Source: Rattus norvegicus (lineage: Eukaryota; Chordata; Mammalia; Rodentia; Muridae). From it: 64,000 nucleotides of DNA. The stretch is from NCBI RefSeq assembly GCF_036323735.1, contig NC_086020.1, forward strand, positions 84,941,710-85,005,709. Reading direction: 5' to 3'. Positions within the stretch are counted from its first letter, which is position 1; each line of letters begins with the position of its first letter. Shown here piece by piece: positions 33,624 to 45,646 of this stretch. The notes beneath the pieces are model-generated. The model saw only the letters and a program-made list of their open reading frames with translations. It was not told the origin of the DNA and did no database searches. A program made the translations under genes and the position numbers.

Positions 33624-34769
33624 CTTGTGAACTTCTGCTTTGTATCAGTGGGAAGATTGAAACACAATCTCACCTAATTCAAAGCCATTGAAGCCATGTA
33701 ATGAGATGCTTTACTGATAACTGTAGTTAGCGTGATGTGTTAAGGGAGGGGAAGTGACAATAGAAACCCTTTCTTTCCTTCACCAAATCATAGCTTCTGA
33801 TTTCATCATTGGGTACATGAATATCAAACTTGGGGGAAGAATAAAGAACAGAAATTGTCAAAAAGAAACCCAGAGCTCACAGTCATAGAAACAAGAGATT
33901 GACTGGGCTCCCCTGACATCAGGTATGTCATGTGGCACACATTTAACTTCCTGTAGGAAACACTGCTATGTCAGAAGCGATATCTGGTAGGGAATACATT
34001 CTTCCAACCTTATTGGAAAGGAGTCCCGGCGTGTGGGGCCAACAGTCTCTCCAGAACAGATGCTTCAAAGCTCAACAGCCTCCCAGCAGGATATACAGCT
34101 CACCATTCCCCACATCGTCCTCCCTCTGTACGCTGAGCTGTGTAAGGTTTGGGGTTTCATTCTCAGATCCCCAGGCAAAACGAGAGTTTTTGGCAGAAGG
34201 CAAGCTCGCTTTTTTGATCAAATAATTTTACTTGGTAAAACTAACGGTTTGTATTCAGCCCCTACCATCTGCAGCATAAACTTCAAATTTATTTTGTTTT
34301 CATTTAAACCTCACAGAGCTGCAAATATCATTTATATGTTCGGTAAACCCTGCCGCACATTGAAGAGGTTGACTTCATCACACAATGAGAGGAGCCTCCA
34401 AGTGTTTCTGACTTGAGGTGGTAAGAAACAAAAGCCTGAGATAATTTATCGATACTTCACTTCCTTGTAGTTTATATCTTGCAATGGCCTTGGAATGTAA
34501 CCTGCTAGGCTAGCCCCTTCTGAGGTCTAACCTCAGATGTTAGAGCTCAGTGCTTTTCACTTTCTACCTAGGAAGGAGGGAGAGAGCTGTCTCCCTTTCA
34601 TTTATTGGTCTGCCTAAAAAGGCTGTTGAGATTGCTTCCGGTTTTCACAAAGGAAGATGGTCCCCTTGGGTTTCCACAGGGGAAACTATTATTTTAGCTT
34701 TGTGAGTATATTTGCTCTAAGGTGCTTGTTGAGGGTGCTTTAGGGGTTTAGAGGTATGTTTTGTTTTCG
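33624..34769. other. Intergenic, no gene recognised
   Basis: The frame at 34033-34416 (127 codons) has no recognisable domain. Nothing else can be supported. Confidence 0.5.
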
Positions 34770-34895
34770 GTGGGGTTTTGTTTGTTTTAAACAAGGTAAT
34801 CTCTGTAACCTGAACTGACCTCAAACTTGGACTTCTGTCTGCCTCAGCCTCTCCAGTATCAGGACTTTCAGGTCCATATTAGATTACTAGGTGCA
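34770..34895 (-). mobile_element. Degraded B1 SINE, minus
   Basis: 'aatctctgtaacctgaactg', 'acctcaaacttggacttctg' and 'ctgcctcagcctctccagta' are a decayed reverse complement of B1. Confidence 0.6.
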
Positions 34896-35928
34896 GAGTC
34901 TTTTCATTTTAATGTGTCTTTAATTTCTTCCTCTTTTTTTCTTTATGATTGTCATCTTGTCAGTGCTACTTAACAAATCTGAGCTGACCATATGGTTATG
35001 AACACCTTCCATTTGTTTTCTAAACGACTTATTGCTTTACTTTCTAAGTTGCCAACAAGACTTTCCCTTCTCTGCCTACCAGGCCATTCAGTCACATATC
35101 AGATAGGGCTATGTGTATTCAAGTCTTGGCTCTAGACTTTCTATTCTGATGCATTTATCCAGCAGTCCAAACAGGCACTATCTTGTCCGGGACCCCAGAA
35201 AAGTATACTCCAGTTTCCCATCCTTCATTTCCCCTTGAAGTAACCCATAGTAAGTAGAATTCCCTTCTACAGTGGGCTTGAGAAGACAGCATTTGAAAGG
35301 AAGATTATTGACTCAGGACCTCCAAGACCAGGTTCTCAGCATAAAGGAGATTTTTTGTCCCATAGGGGCTAATGGCAGTGAATAAGAGACAAAGACAGGA
35401 GGTAGAGGATGAGGGAGAAGGAAAAGGGAATGAGGAAGAAGGGGGAGAGGTATAGTTGTCCCACAGGGACAAAGGGTTGTCTCTGGATAGAGAGGAGGCA
35501 AGTGGTGGCCCATAGGAAAATGGTGATTTATAAGGGTAAGATGGAGCCCCTGTGTTAGGATGAGGTGTTTTGTTTTAATTAGTTGAGCCAAAGGGGGCTT
35601 TTGATTGCTGGGCTTCAATACATTGATAGCAGGACCTTGGTAGTCAGCTTGGGAGGAGAAAGTAGCCAATTATGGAAAAGAGTTGGTGGCTCGATTTGGA
35701 AATGTTGTCTAATGGATTTTTAGCAAGAGAGAGGGGACCAGTAGAAGGAGGAGGCCTGGCCAGAGCTATGCTGGCCAGAATCCGTTCAGCAATCTTTCTC
35801 CTCAAAACTGATCACAAAACTAAAAATATTCCTCTAATTTTTTTGCCTGTCTGTAAATCAGCCACAAAGAAACCCCGACTTCCCTTATTTGGTTGTAGGT
35901 ATAGGACCCCATTCCATAAATGTGCCTG
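34896..35928. other. Intergenic; purine-rich patch of unknown origin at about 35310-35770
   Basis: The patch has a G/A-rich plus strand and a 118-codon Pro/Leu/His-rich minus frame (35313-35669). It may belong to a diverged LTR, but I cannot confirm this. Confidence 0.4.
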
Positions 35929-36030
35929 CAGGGCTGGGGTTGTAACTCAGTGACAGAGCATTTGTCTAGCATGGCCCAAGCCCTGGGTTCAGTCCCCCGC
36001 ACTGAAGGGAAAGCACAAAAGCAGGAGAGG
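35929..36030 (+). mobile_element. ID SINE, older copy, plus
   Basis: 'ggctggggttgtaactcagt', 'agcatttgtctagcatggcc' and 'tgggttcagtcccccgcac' follow the ID consensus (box A, loop, box B), then a purine-rich tail. It is more diverged than the ID element at 55256. Confidence 0.8.
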
Positions 36031-36964
36031 GAGAGGGAATGCTGTGCAGAGGATGAGAATATTCTTCGCTGATGTACCATGTTTCACCCCCCTACCCCGC
36101 CGCCCGCGTAATCATGAGCTTATACATTTTCTGTCCGATCATGCTTCTGCACAGCAGTTCCACTGAGTTCATGGAGGCTCCTAGGCCATATGAACCAGAT
36201 GGAGCTGCTCGGTTCTCTCTTCTCTCAATAACCTGGTTTTGCTCTCAATGAGTAAAGCTGTCTCCTGTGAAGGCAAAGGAAGAGACCACTTCTACCCCAC
36301 ACTGGCCTCGCAGCATCATGAGACATTTCATATTTAAAGTTGTTTTCTTGCTACAGATTAACCTGGAACGAATCAACGCACATAAAGACAAGGCCAGTAG
36401 GTGCTCTTAGCAATCCAAAGCCTTCAAAAGATTGCAAAGGGCCCAGAAGATCTTGTTATTATTACATTACTGGTTTGTCTCCTATTTCTCCAACATCCAG
36501 GTCTATTATTTAAACAATTGCACCAAAGGGAGCCCCTGTCACCAAGATATCAGACGTAGCTATTTCTTCTATTATGTACCAGGAAGGGAGCTAGGGGTTC
36601 TCTGGATAGATCTGTGTGCTGGGTGACTGGAAAAGCATCTAGAAAAAGTTTCTGCATTAGAAATTAGAAACAAAAATTCTGTTTGTGGTGCTCTTGGAAA
36701 GTGTAACATTTAATTGGTTAGGCCTCGTAGGAAATCTTCTCATCCCCAAAGGAAAACCCTGATGTCAGCATTTCTTGTACTACTCTGTTCTTCTCTCACT
36801 CTCTGCCCAGCATCCAGTGCTACCTCTCCACAAGCCCAGAGAAAAAGGATCAACTTACCATAGACTGACATACTCAGAACCACAAGCCAAAGTGAACACA
36901 TTTCCTTTTAGTCAAAGCTGATCATGAGAGTCAGTTATATTCATATCTCTGTGACCAGTGTCAA
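36031..36964. other. Intergenic, no gene recognised
   Basis: A short C-rich, CpG-bearing patch is at 36088-36110. No gene is visible. Confidence 0.5.
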
Positions 36965-37258
36965 CGGGGTAAAGCAGGTATGTTTACTTTGGGTGACATT
37001 TCAGAGGGTCGATGTCCATTATGGGCAGGAGGGCATGGCACCAGGAGCACATGGCAGAGGGCCTTTACATCGAAGTTGAGCAGGAAGGAGGAAGTAGATG
37101 GAATTAAGGATGGTACAACCACCAGACGCTCAGCCCTGGTAATCTTCCCCCAGCCAGCGCTCCAGTCTGGACAGCTTCACAACACCCAAACAACGGCTCA
37201 TCTGAAGGATAACCGCTCAGAACATGACTGTCGGGGGCATTTCAGCTTAGAGCCATAG
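36965..37258 (-). mobile_element. Dispersed murid repeat fragment, minus
   Basis: 'ttactttgggtgacatttca', 'gggtcgatgtccattatggg' and the following 'gggcatggcaccaggagc' resemble the middle of the repeat seen at 4557. Diverged. Confidence 0.5.
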
Positions 37259-37549
37259 AATTACCTTGGGTGTTTTGTTGACTAACAAACCAATGTTGGG
37301 AAACTGGGCTTCTGGAGGGCAACTATTTCCCTCAGAACACCCAGGCTGTAAATGTCAGAGATGAGCTTTGATCCTCCAGTGCAGTACTGTAGTCCTTTTA
37401 ATTTGTGAGATAGGTATAGTCCCTTTCTCTTTATGAGTTTAAAAGTTCCATTTTTTTTTCTAATCCCTGTCTCTCTACGATCTCTCTGTCTCTTTTTCTG
37501 TCTGTCTTCAACTCTCTGTCTGTGTCTCTGTCTTTGTCTCTCTCTCACA

Positions 37550-37550
<1 letters not shown>
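37259..37550. other. Intergenic; C/T-rich lead-in to the next array
   Basis: The last ~70 bp are imperfect TCTG/TCTC. No gene. Confidence 0.5.

Positions 37551-37598
<48 letters not shown>
37551..37598 (+). repeat. (CA)n microsatellite
   Basis: About 24 CA units after a TCTC lead-in. Confidence 0.95.
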
Positions 37599-39324
37599 AA
37601 AAATATGCTCAGGAATTAAAGAAAAACAAAAACTTTTTTGGACTTCTCAGTGGCTAATGGAACCCCTTTTAATTAAGTCCCTGTCCCATACAGGGCTTAC
37701 AGCCAAGCAAGAGTGGCCATTGGGGTGCTCTTTCTACAGATTTGCACTCTAAAGGGCCAAGAGTCTAAGGAAGTCAATAGACATAGTCTCAGAGAAGGAT
37801 AGTTTGTTGGAAATTAAAGTGCCAGTCCTCAAATACAGTTAAAGAGAAAAGTGGGTCCAGGTGGCCAGTTTTCTAGGGAACTTGGGAATGTCAAGAAAAC
37901 ATGTGTTTGATAAATATGGTGATTCTTCGGAGGTGTGAGTCCACTGCTGGTTGGCCATGGGCAAGTTCCCAGTGCGTCAAGGGCTGTGGTAAGGTTGACA
38001 GGTGTTGCCCATCCTAGAAATAGTCTTCATGTATACAGACCAGATTCTTTATCTGGCAGACATCTTTTTCTCTCCAACACTTCCACCCACAGACCTTCCC
38101 TGTCACGCCCCTACATGCTGACATTTGAGATCTTTGCCAATATCCTAAAAGGAATGTTGGCAAGACTCAGCTCTAGTTCCTTCCGCCACCTCCGTAGTAT
38201 GCACTGTTCTGAGCTGTGCTGCCTGAGCAGGAGAAGGAGGAAGTGGGCAGAGATCAGCAGAGGCGGTGTGCCCTCTGTCACCAAATTCTTGGTGTAATTG
38301 CTATGGATTTTATAATCACCAGAAAAAACAAATGTATTCTGTAGAAGACTGGAATGATGCATTGCCCAAAATACAGAAAACATGGTTTCTGGGTCTTGGA
38401 AGACAGCTGATTGGAAATGACGCTCTTGTTTTCGGAATCAACTTCAATGAAATCTACTTAGTTAAACTCAGGAAAACGTCACTCTCAGATCCACACTACT
38501 TAGTTATCTGCTAATTCCGTGATCATCCTAAAATGCTCTAATACAAGGAAAGGAAATGAACTACTGTTAGCAGGACAAAGGCTGGTTGGGACGACAGGAA
38601 GTGGAGGGAATTCGTAAACCAAAGCCACATTTAGACACTTCGGATTGTCCTATGTCTCCACCTCATGTTGGGCGCCTTAACACTTCCTCCTAAGTACTCA
38701 AGAACCAAAGGAGTTCCTCAAACAAGCGGAGAGGAAAAAAAAGCTAAGCATGAGGTAGTTGTACTAGCTTTGTCAGAGGTTGCACAGGTTGCAGACTTCC
38801 GTCTTTGGCTTGATGTTATGTCCTTTACACAGATTGGAAAGGAATTGAAGTGTCCCCAGCACAACCTAACAAATTCTGTCTGCTGGGTCTGTGTCTCCTG
38901 CTTCCTCTGAGACAACAGAAGGAGGAATGGAAGTTATCTCCTCAGAGATCGCACCTCAGGGTGTGCGAAGCTCCTGGGACCATTCCTGTAGATTCCCCAG
39001 AACATAGGAAAGAGATGTCGTTTCTGTCTTACAGTGAGAAATCAGGTTGAGAGGTAAAACCACTTGCAGAAAACCTCGCAAGTAGTAAAAGGCAGAAAGA
39101 TAAGGGTTCTTTTGTCTGGCTTGAAAGTGAAGTCAGTCTTTCTGAAATGTGATGATGGGCTCAGGAATTAGGCTGTAATTAACCCTGGGAGTCACTCTAT
39201 CATTTCCTTCTCAAATAGCTTTAAGGAGGCTGTGCGATTGCCTCGTCATGCTGGCCCTTAACACGGTGTCCTTTGTGCTAGAATCTCCTAAACATTTTCT
39301 CAGTTTGAAAATTTACCTTTATTT
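37599..39324. other. Intergenic, no gene recognised
   Basis: The frames of 65-120 codons here show no recognisable domain or repeat signature. Confidence 0.5.
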
Positions 39325-39448
39325 TCTTTAATTTTATTTCACCTGACAACTAACAGGTATGTGGGTACAATGTGATATTCTTATATATGCAAGCAATTGA
39401 AAAGGCGAGTGGATCAAGTTAATTAACATACCCATCACTTCGCCTGCT
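39325..39448 (-). mobile_element. Ancient L1 3' UTR relic, left part, minus
   Basis: 'acctgacaactaacaggtat' and 'caagttaattaacataccca' match a decayed, reversed old L1 3' end. It resumes after the inserted repeat at 39778. Confidence 0.55.
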
Positions 39449-39777
39449 GTGATGGTTAGTGTTAATTGTTAGTTTGACAGAATCTGAAATCACCAGAAGG
39501 ACAGATTCCTACGAGGGTTATCTTAATTAAAATATTTTATTTGGGGAGATCTGCCTTAATTGTGGCCAGGGATCCTAGATGTACAAATGGAGAACGGGAA
39601 CTGAGGAAGGCTGGGAGCATCGTCCTCTCTGTTCCCTAAGTCTCCATACCCTGTGAGCATCTGCTGCTGCTGCCTCGACCTCTCTGTCATGATGGACTCT
39701 GACCCATAGCAAACCCTTCCTCCTCTAAGGTGCTTTATTAAGGGGATTTTATCACAGCGACAGACAAAGGAACCAAG
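39449..39777 (+). mobile_element. Dispersed murid repeat, plus, nested in an old L1
   Basis: 'ctgtgatggttagtgttaat', 'tttgacagaatctgaaatca', 'catgatggactctgac', 'cacagcgacagacaaagga' and 'accaagaca' give a nearly complete sense copy. The flanks on both sides are parts of one old L1. Confidence 0.7.
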
Positions 39778-39910
39778 ACACTCATTTTTTAATTTCATGT
39801 GGCAGGAACATCCAAATCTACTTTTTATGATTTTGAGACACATTGTTAACATTAGCTATGGTCAGTCCCTGCCCAGTGGGTCCTGTCTCATTGAGTTTTA
39901 TATCCACTCA
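39778..39910 (-). mobile_element. Ancient L1 3' UTR relic, right part, minus
   Basis: 'tttcatgtggcaggaacatc' and 'gttaacattagctatggtca' continue the old L1 3' UTR interrupted at 39448. Confidence 0.55.
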
Positions 39911-40728
39911 ACAACATTGTTTTTTTATATCATGAAAAATAATTGGAGGCAATTTCAAAGTTTCTAGATGATCTGAAATATTCTTACAAGACTGCTTTAT
40001 TTTGAGAGGAGTGGTTTTCCTCAGAATTTCATGGCAAGGCAATAAACTAATTGACAATAGCACCATATGCTTAGACGTGTCATGAGATCAACTCACAGTG
40101 AGAAGAAAAGGCCCCTTAGGCACATTCATGTGACAGATGGCCATTTTTGTTCTATCAGAAACATATGATCCTAAGTGCTCCCCAAACATATGATCCTAGG
40201 TGCTCCCACTCATATCTGCATCCAGATCTGAGAGTTGGAACTGAACCACCCAAAGCTTGGCTTGAATTCTACAAGTCTCATCTAATTCCACACAAAGTGT
40301 CCAGAGAAAGCAGCTTCCCTCGTGCCCTGTCTGCAAATGGATTATTGATGGGTTTCTCATTGTTTAAGTACATCTCAATGCAAATAATGCCTTGAAGGTT
40401 TGAAGCTGTTGCGTCTGCAGTGCTTCAAATGTCTGGCTTGTGCCTATCATTTATGAGGAATGCATGGCAAATGGCAACTACTAGACTTTGTAGAAAGCAT
40501 TGCAAAACCAAAGACTGTAAGTAGCTAGCGTATGGCCACAAATCAATGAGGGAAACCAAGAATAGAAACCTGTCTTCTGGTTGCTCAGCCAGAACTCTGT
40601 CACCCCTGTCTCCTTGGAACTGAAATGTACCCTTTTCCTTAGAAATGGAACCATATTGATCCAGCGAAAATGGAGGGTCATTCCTGTGACTGCCATAACA
40701 GCAGATTAAGAATCCAAAATAAAAATTG
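39911..40728. other. Intergenic, no gene recognised
   Basis: Apart from the small tandem duplication at 40159, nothing can be supported. Confidence 0.5.
40159..40208 (+). repeat. 25-bp tandem duplication
   Basis: Two head-to-tail copies of a unit starting 'aaacatatgatccta' differ at only about two positions (40159-40183, 40184-40208). Confidence 0.9.
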
Positions 40729-41076
40729 TGATTGTGTATGTGTTGTGTGTATGTGTGGGTATGTATGTATGTATATATTATGTATGTATGTATGTGTGTG
40801 TTTGTGTGTATATGTGTAAGTATGTAGTAGGTATGTGTGTATGTGTGGATATGTATGTGTGGATATGTGTGTGTATGTGTGTAGGTATGTGTGGGTATGT
40901 ATGTATTTGTATGTGTGTATGTGTGTATGTGTATATGTACATGTATGTGTGTTTGTCTGAGTGTGTATGTATGATATGTATGGATGTATGCATGTATGTG
41001 TGTGTGTGTCTGAGTGTGTATGTATGGCATGTATGTATGTATATATGTATGTGTGTGTATGTATGTGTGTGTGTTA
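40729..41076 (+). repeat. Degenerate (TGTA/TGTG)n array
   Basis: About 345 bp of mixed TATG, TGTG and TGTA units with many interruptions. The 201-codon His/Thr/Tyr minus frame and the Cys/Val/Tyr plus frames are artefacts. Confidence 0.93.
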
Positions 41077-41563
41077 TCAGAAATCAGAGATAGTGATAGT
41101 TCCTGCTGAAGAACATTGTTCAGTTCTTAAAGGACTTGTATAACCCCTTGTGTGGGGAGCTTTATGGATCTGAGTTCCAAAACTTTTAGAGTGCTGATCC
41201 TGATTTATTATTATTATCATAATTATTATTATGCCATTTCTTTTTTAACAAAATAATTACAATGGTGAAAAATATCTCCATGCATCTTGATGCGAATCCT
41301 CTTTGAACCTTGTGCTTTATAGTTGTCAAGGCTGTTTGGAAATCTGGTGAGGGATTGTGTAATGAGTACACATGTATTGGATTTTAATAATGTCTAGCCA
41401 AGAGATAATTCCACATATTATCAGGAGCAAATGAGCAAACAAATTTCCTTTATCCATTTTATTTCTATTGTTATATAAAACGGTAACTTTGAAAAGAAAA
41501 TTTATTCTTTAAAAGTAATCCCTAAGAAAAACTTACATGGTGCTATTCTCATTATTCTTTTTC
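41077..41563. other. Intergenic, AT-rich, no gene recognised
   Basis: Contains an ATT/TTA-rich patch near 41205-41233. No gene. Confidence 0.55.
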
Positions 41564-41565
41564 AT

Positions 41566-41616
<51 letters not shown>

Positions 41617-41672
41617 TGTGCGTGTGTGTGTGCATGTGCGAGTGTGTGTGTGCATGTGTGTGTGTGTGTGTG

Positions 41673-41710
<38 letters not shown>
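41564..41710 (+). repeat. (ATTT)n then (TG)n composite array
   Basis: About 13 ATTT units (41564-41617) pass into a TG array with CATG/CG interruptions (41618-41710). The array adjoins the tail side of a minus-strand B3 SINE. Confidence 0.93.
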
Positions 41711-41850
41711 CTCATCGTCCACACTGTATATGGAAGTCGGGGGACACCCTGAGAGTCAGTTCTCTTTCCTCTGTTAATCCTGGGTTTCCACTCAGGTCAT
41801 AGAGCCTGGCTGTGAGCGCCATTACCTGCTCAGCCATCTCACTGGCCCCA
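41711..41850 (-). mobile_element. B3/B2-type SINE, minus
   Basis: 'aatcctgggtttccactcag', 'gtcatagagcctggctgtga' and 'gctcagccatctcactggcc' are the reverse complement of the SINE body and head. Confidence 0.8.
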
Positions 41851-42540
41851 TAGTATAAAACAGCAGGAATACCCAGTTGTCCCTTCTCTCATTGTTTTAG
41901 TAATGAGAATCCAGTTTTCCTCTGTTTCCTTTGCCACTAACTCAATTGACTTCTTTGTCATGTCCCTCAAAGCAACATGTGGCCATGTGTTTGGGCCAAT
42001 GCCATATAAGCAGGAGTGTTTTGTGTGATTCCAAGAAGTAGCTCTGAATACAGCATGATCCCCTTCTTCTGCCTCGGATTGTCCTGCCAGGGAAATGTTA
42101 GTGACCCCCCCCCCCCACAACGCACCACTGTCACGCAGGCCGGTTTTGGTGGTGGTGGGGAGCAAGGCTTTATAGTAAGCAGCAAGCAGAGTAGGGGTGA
42201 GTGTGCAAGTATATAATTGGGAAGTTACCATGGCCTTTAACATAATTGGCTGCTTCTGGGAGTCACATCATAAACAATTTCTGCTCTCCTCTGCATTGGT
42301 GGTCGTTAGGCAGGGGGTGAACTTGTAACCTGGGGGTGCAAATCTGTTGAAGAATTACCTGGAGACACTGGTCTTGTAACCTGTAGACCCTGGTCTTGTT
42401 GGGGATTAGCCTAGAGACTGGAGCTAGGCTTGGATTTTGTTGGGGGTGGGGGCAACTTGGAAACTAATGCTAGGTTACAGTCTGTAAGTTTACCTGAATT
42501 CAAACTTAGATCAGGTTCTCTAAAATGAAGTTTGAACTTA
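41851..42540. other. Intergenic, no gene recognised
   Basis: Includes a short C-run near 42106-42116. The 134-codon minus frame (41839-42243) overlaps the SINE and is not a gene. Confidence 0.5.
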
Positions 42541-42552
42541 AAAAAAGATTTG

Positions 42553-42860
42553 CAGTACCAATAAACAGACTCCCCCCCCACACACACACCCAGGGCTCTC
42601 AGGGACTAAACCACCAACCAAAGAGTACACTTGGAAGGACCTATAGCTCCATTCGACATCACAGAGAGAGGAGGTCCTTAGTTCTGTAGAGACTTGATGA
42701 CCCAGGACAGGGGAACACTAGGCCTCTGAGGCAGGAGTGAGTGGGTAGGTGGGTGGGGAGCACCCTCATAGAGGCAGGAGGAGGAAATAGGAGGCTTGTG
42801 GAAGGGAAACTGGAAAGGGGAATAACATTTGAAATGTAAATAAATTAAATAACCAATTTT
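42553..42860 (+). mobile_element. 5'-truncated L1 3' end with target-site duplication
   Basis: 'agggactaaaccaccaacca', 'agagtacacttggaagg' and the terminal 'acatttgaaatgtaaata' are L1 3' UTR in sense direction. The 12-mer AAAAAAGATTTG stands on both sides (42541-42552 and 42861-42872), consistent with a retrotransposition target duplication of about 12 bp. No coding sequence remains. Confidence 0.75.
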
Positions 42861-42872
42861 AAAAAAGATTTG

Positions 42873-44729
42873 GCCTCTCAGACCATATCAGATGGAGCGC
42901 TGGCATACTCTCTGAATGCTGAAATCATGAGATACACTCTTGGGATAACAGGAGTTGTCAGCTGGGCCAGTGCAGGTTCCTGTATGTCCTGAGTGCCAGC
43001 AGTGAGCTGTTATTACCAGCTTTTCTTTTTCTTTCTGTTTCATGTGAGTCCTGCTAGTTGGGGCTTTCTTTCCCATACATCTGAACCTAATCCTAACTGA
43101 TTCAACATATTTTCAAAGGTACTATTATTATCAATTGGATTATCCTGTTAAAATTTGACTTTCCAGGGCTTTGGGAGGGAATGTGGGTTATCTAGATTTT
43201 CCTTCACTGTCTGTCTTATCCATAGTGGCAAATGGTCACTGCCTAGAGTGCTTTACCTTCTCTCACACACCTCTCTCTCAGGGGCGATTAGTCATGAAAC
43301 AGGTAAGAGGAATTAAGTAGTCTTCTCTGCAATGTGTTGATAAAGATATATTCCCATAAATCTAGCTTGCCTGGTGAGTGGGGACAGCCATGTGCTTTCT
43401 CAAAGTGCAATACTCTAGCACTGAGCCCACCTCAGGCTCCTGTTCTCTGGAAGTGTAGTACACTTCATTCATAGTCACTACTGACCTTGGGTTTGGTTCA
43501 AGCACAGAATGGTCCCCTGAATGGAATTAGGGATCATTCTACGTGCACAGGCCTGGTGCACTCTTGTCCGACCCAGCCCAGTGTGCTGTCATGACCCTTG
43601 TTTTCAGACCCCAGGAGGGGTGATACTCGGACAACAATACCTCCTGGCCCTTGAGAGGATACTGACTGGGTAGGAGAAATGAAGACAATTCCCTTTGTGT
43701 TATAGATAATGCTACAAAACGACCTGATCTGAGGAACTTTGTCATGGAACTTTGCCCAACAGACTCTCTTCATCTCCCAGTGGAGGCTAGGAAGCCAAGG
43801 TCCTGAAGTTTCCCTACCCCATTGAAGATGTGCAGGTGATTGACTAGACCAGGTGTTGGAAGCCATTTCGGTCTCCCCAGGCACATGTGCAACTAAGGGA
43901 CAAAGCACAGGTTTGTCAGATTCTGCCATATGTGGAAAGTCTGAATGGTAAATGGGGTAATAACAAAACAAAACGAACAAACAAAATAGCTGCGTCTCAT
44001 AGGAGCAGCACAGAATGAGAGTGATTAGGACATGGTGGGAAAAGTGAAGGGAACAGGGATTTGTGGGTAAAAGGATACATAGCTTTGAGGGGGTTGGAGG
44101 GAATGGATTTCAAAGGAACAGTACATATACAGTATAGTAGTGAGAATATAGTTAATTACAAATTAGAAAATTGCTGTGTTCCAAAAGCACAAAGAAGGAA
44201 GATGTGAGCTTTCACCACAAAATTACCTAAGAGGCCATATTTGCCGCAGTGAGGTAGATGCAGCCCCTCACACAATGCAAGCCCCTCAAAGAACACATAG
44301 GTGAAAAACACATAGTGCTGCCTGTTGAAGAAATGAGGACAGTCGAGCAACCTTATGACTACAGCACAGCCATGTTGATTGCCTGCAATGGCCTCCAGTG
44401 AGGTGAAAGAGTCGAAGGTGAGCAGCCTCCTAGACACCTTTTGACCCTTTGAAAACTAGCAGCAAGAAAGCAAATATTTGTATGCTTGAAATGTGAAAAC
44501 TGATTACAGAGAAAATATAATTTAACAGTACCACTTAAATATGGGACATCTGTCTGAATCCAAAAGTGCTTGTATGCTGTGAATTATCTAGGTGACGGCT
44601 GTGTAAATGAAAAGCAGACGTGTAGAGATAATTATGCTATATGCGTAGATGTTATCTTTATTTGTGTTGCCTTTGTGTGCATGTTATGTATTTGTGCATG
44701 TATGCATGCACACGTGCATGCTCATGCAA

Positions 44730-44733
<4 letters not shown>
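42873..44733. other. Intergenic, no gene recognised
   Basis: The minus frames at 43534-43980 (148 codons) and 44156-44437 (93 codons) have no domain signature I recognise. Confidence 0.5.

Positions 44734-44776
<43 letters not shown>
44734..44776 (+). repeat. (TG)n microsatellite
   Basis: About 21 TG units after a 'tgcatgcacacgtgcatg' lead-in. Confidence 0.95.
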
Positions 44777-44777
<1 letters not shown>

Positions 44778-44975
44778 GCTGAATATCAAATGTCTTTCTC
44801 AATTTCTCCCTACCTTATTTTTGAGACAGACTCCCTTATCGAACCCAGAGCTCAGCACCAGGACCCTCCAATGTCTGCTTCTCCGGTGCTGTGGTTATAG
44901 GCCTGTGCTACCGTGTCCAGATTTCTACACGTGTGTCAGACACTGAACTCAGGGTCCCATGCTGCTATCTTCCCA
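44777..44975 (-). mobile_element. Unassigned murid dispersed repeat
   Basis: 'cgaacccagagctcagcacc' and 'tgctgtggttataggcctgt' resemble the element at 30665. Family name not determined. Confidence 0.4.
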
Positions 44976-45634
44976 GTGCCAGTCTTAATAATATAGAAGT
45001 ATAAATTTAAGATCTCAGCTCCTCACAACTTCCACTTCAGTGGTAAGGAATTACGGTTGCAACTCAAAGAACAATCTGATTTTCAAACCTCAGAGGTTAT
45101 TAGTGATCATAAGAGTTCTGCAGGGAAAGAGATTACTATCACTCCTCCTTGAAAGCCGACAGAGTTTAATTGAAAACTCTTTCCCTCGTCTGCTCTGTTT
45201 TACATGACTTAGCAAGTGGAATGAGTATTCTCTTCAAAAGCATTTGCTCTCAAAATAAAGAGGTCAATGGTTTATCATTGGTAAAATTTATAGACGTTGG
45301 AAGTTTTGCCAAATGTGTATGTGCCTTAGTCCCATGCCATGGCGGATTGGTTCCGTGTGACTGAGTGCATGTCTTGAGAGTTCATCCGTTCAAGCATCGT
45401 TTACAGTAGGTCCATTTGGTGTTCCCGAATAGCAAGCATTCAGAAGGGAAACAAGAACTTCTCAAAAAACAAACAAACAACAAACAATCAAACAAAACCT
45501 GTTCATCTGAAGTGATGGCTTTGGAGTCAAGTAATTTGACAGAGAAGATGTCAAGGAGCCAAATGCCAGCTATGGAGTTTGGGTGTGACAAACAGAGGAA
45601 TGCTGGGGATGTGGCTCTGGAGGGAAAGGAGGAT
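44976..45634. other. Intergenic, no gene recognised
   Basis: Holds a short CAAA-rich patch (45463-45497). The final 12 bp before the L1 are its target duplication. Confidence 0.5.
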
Positions 45635-45646
45635 GGAGAGAATCTT

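Noticed and set aside
40425..41143. A 201-codon His/Thr/Tyr frame and Cys/Val/Tyr frames
   Set aside because: Produced by the degenerate TGTA/TGTG array.
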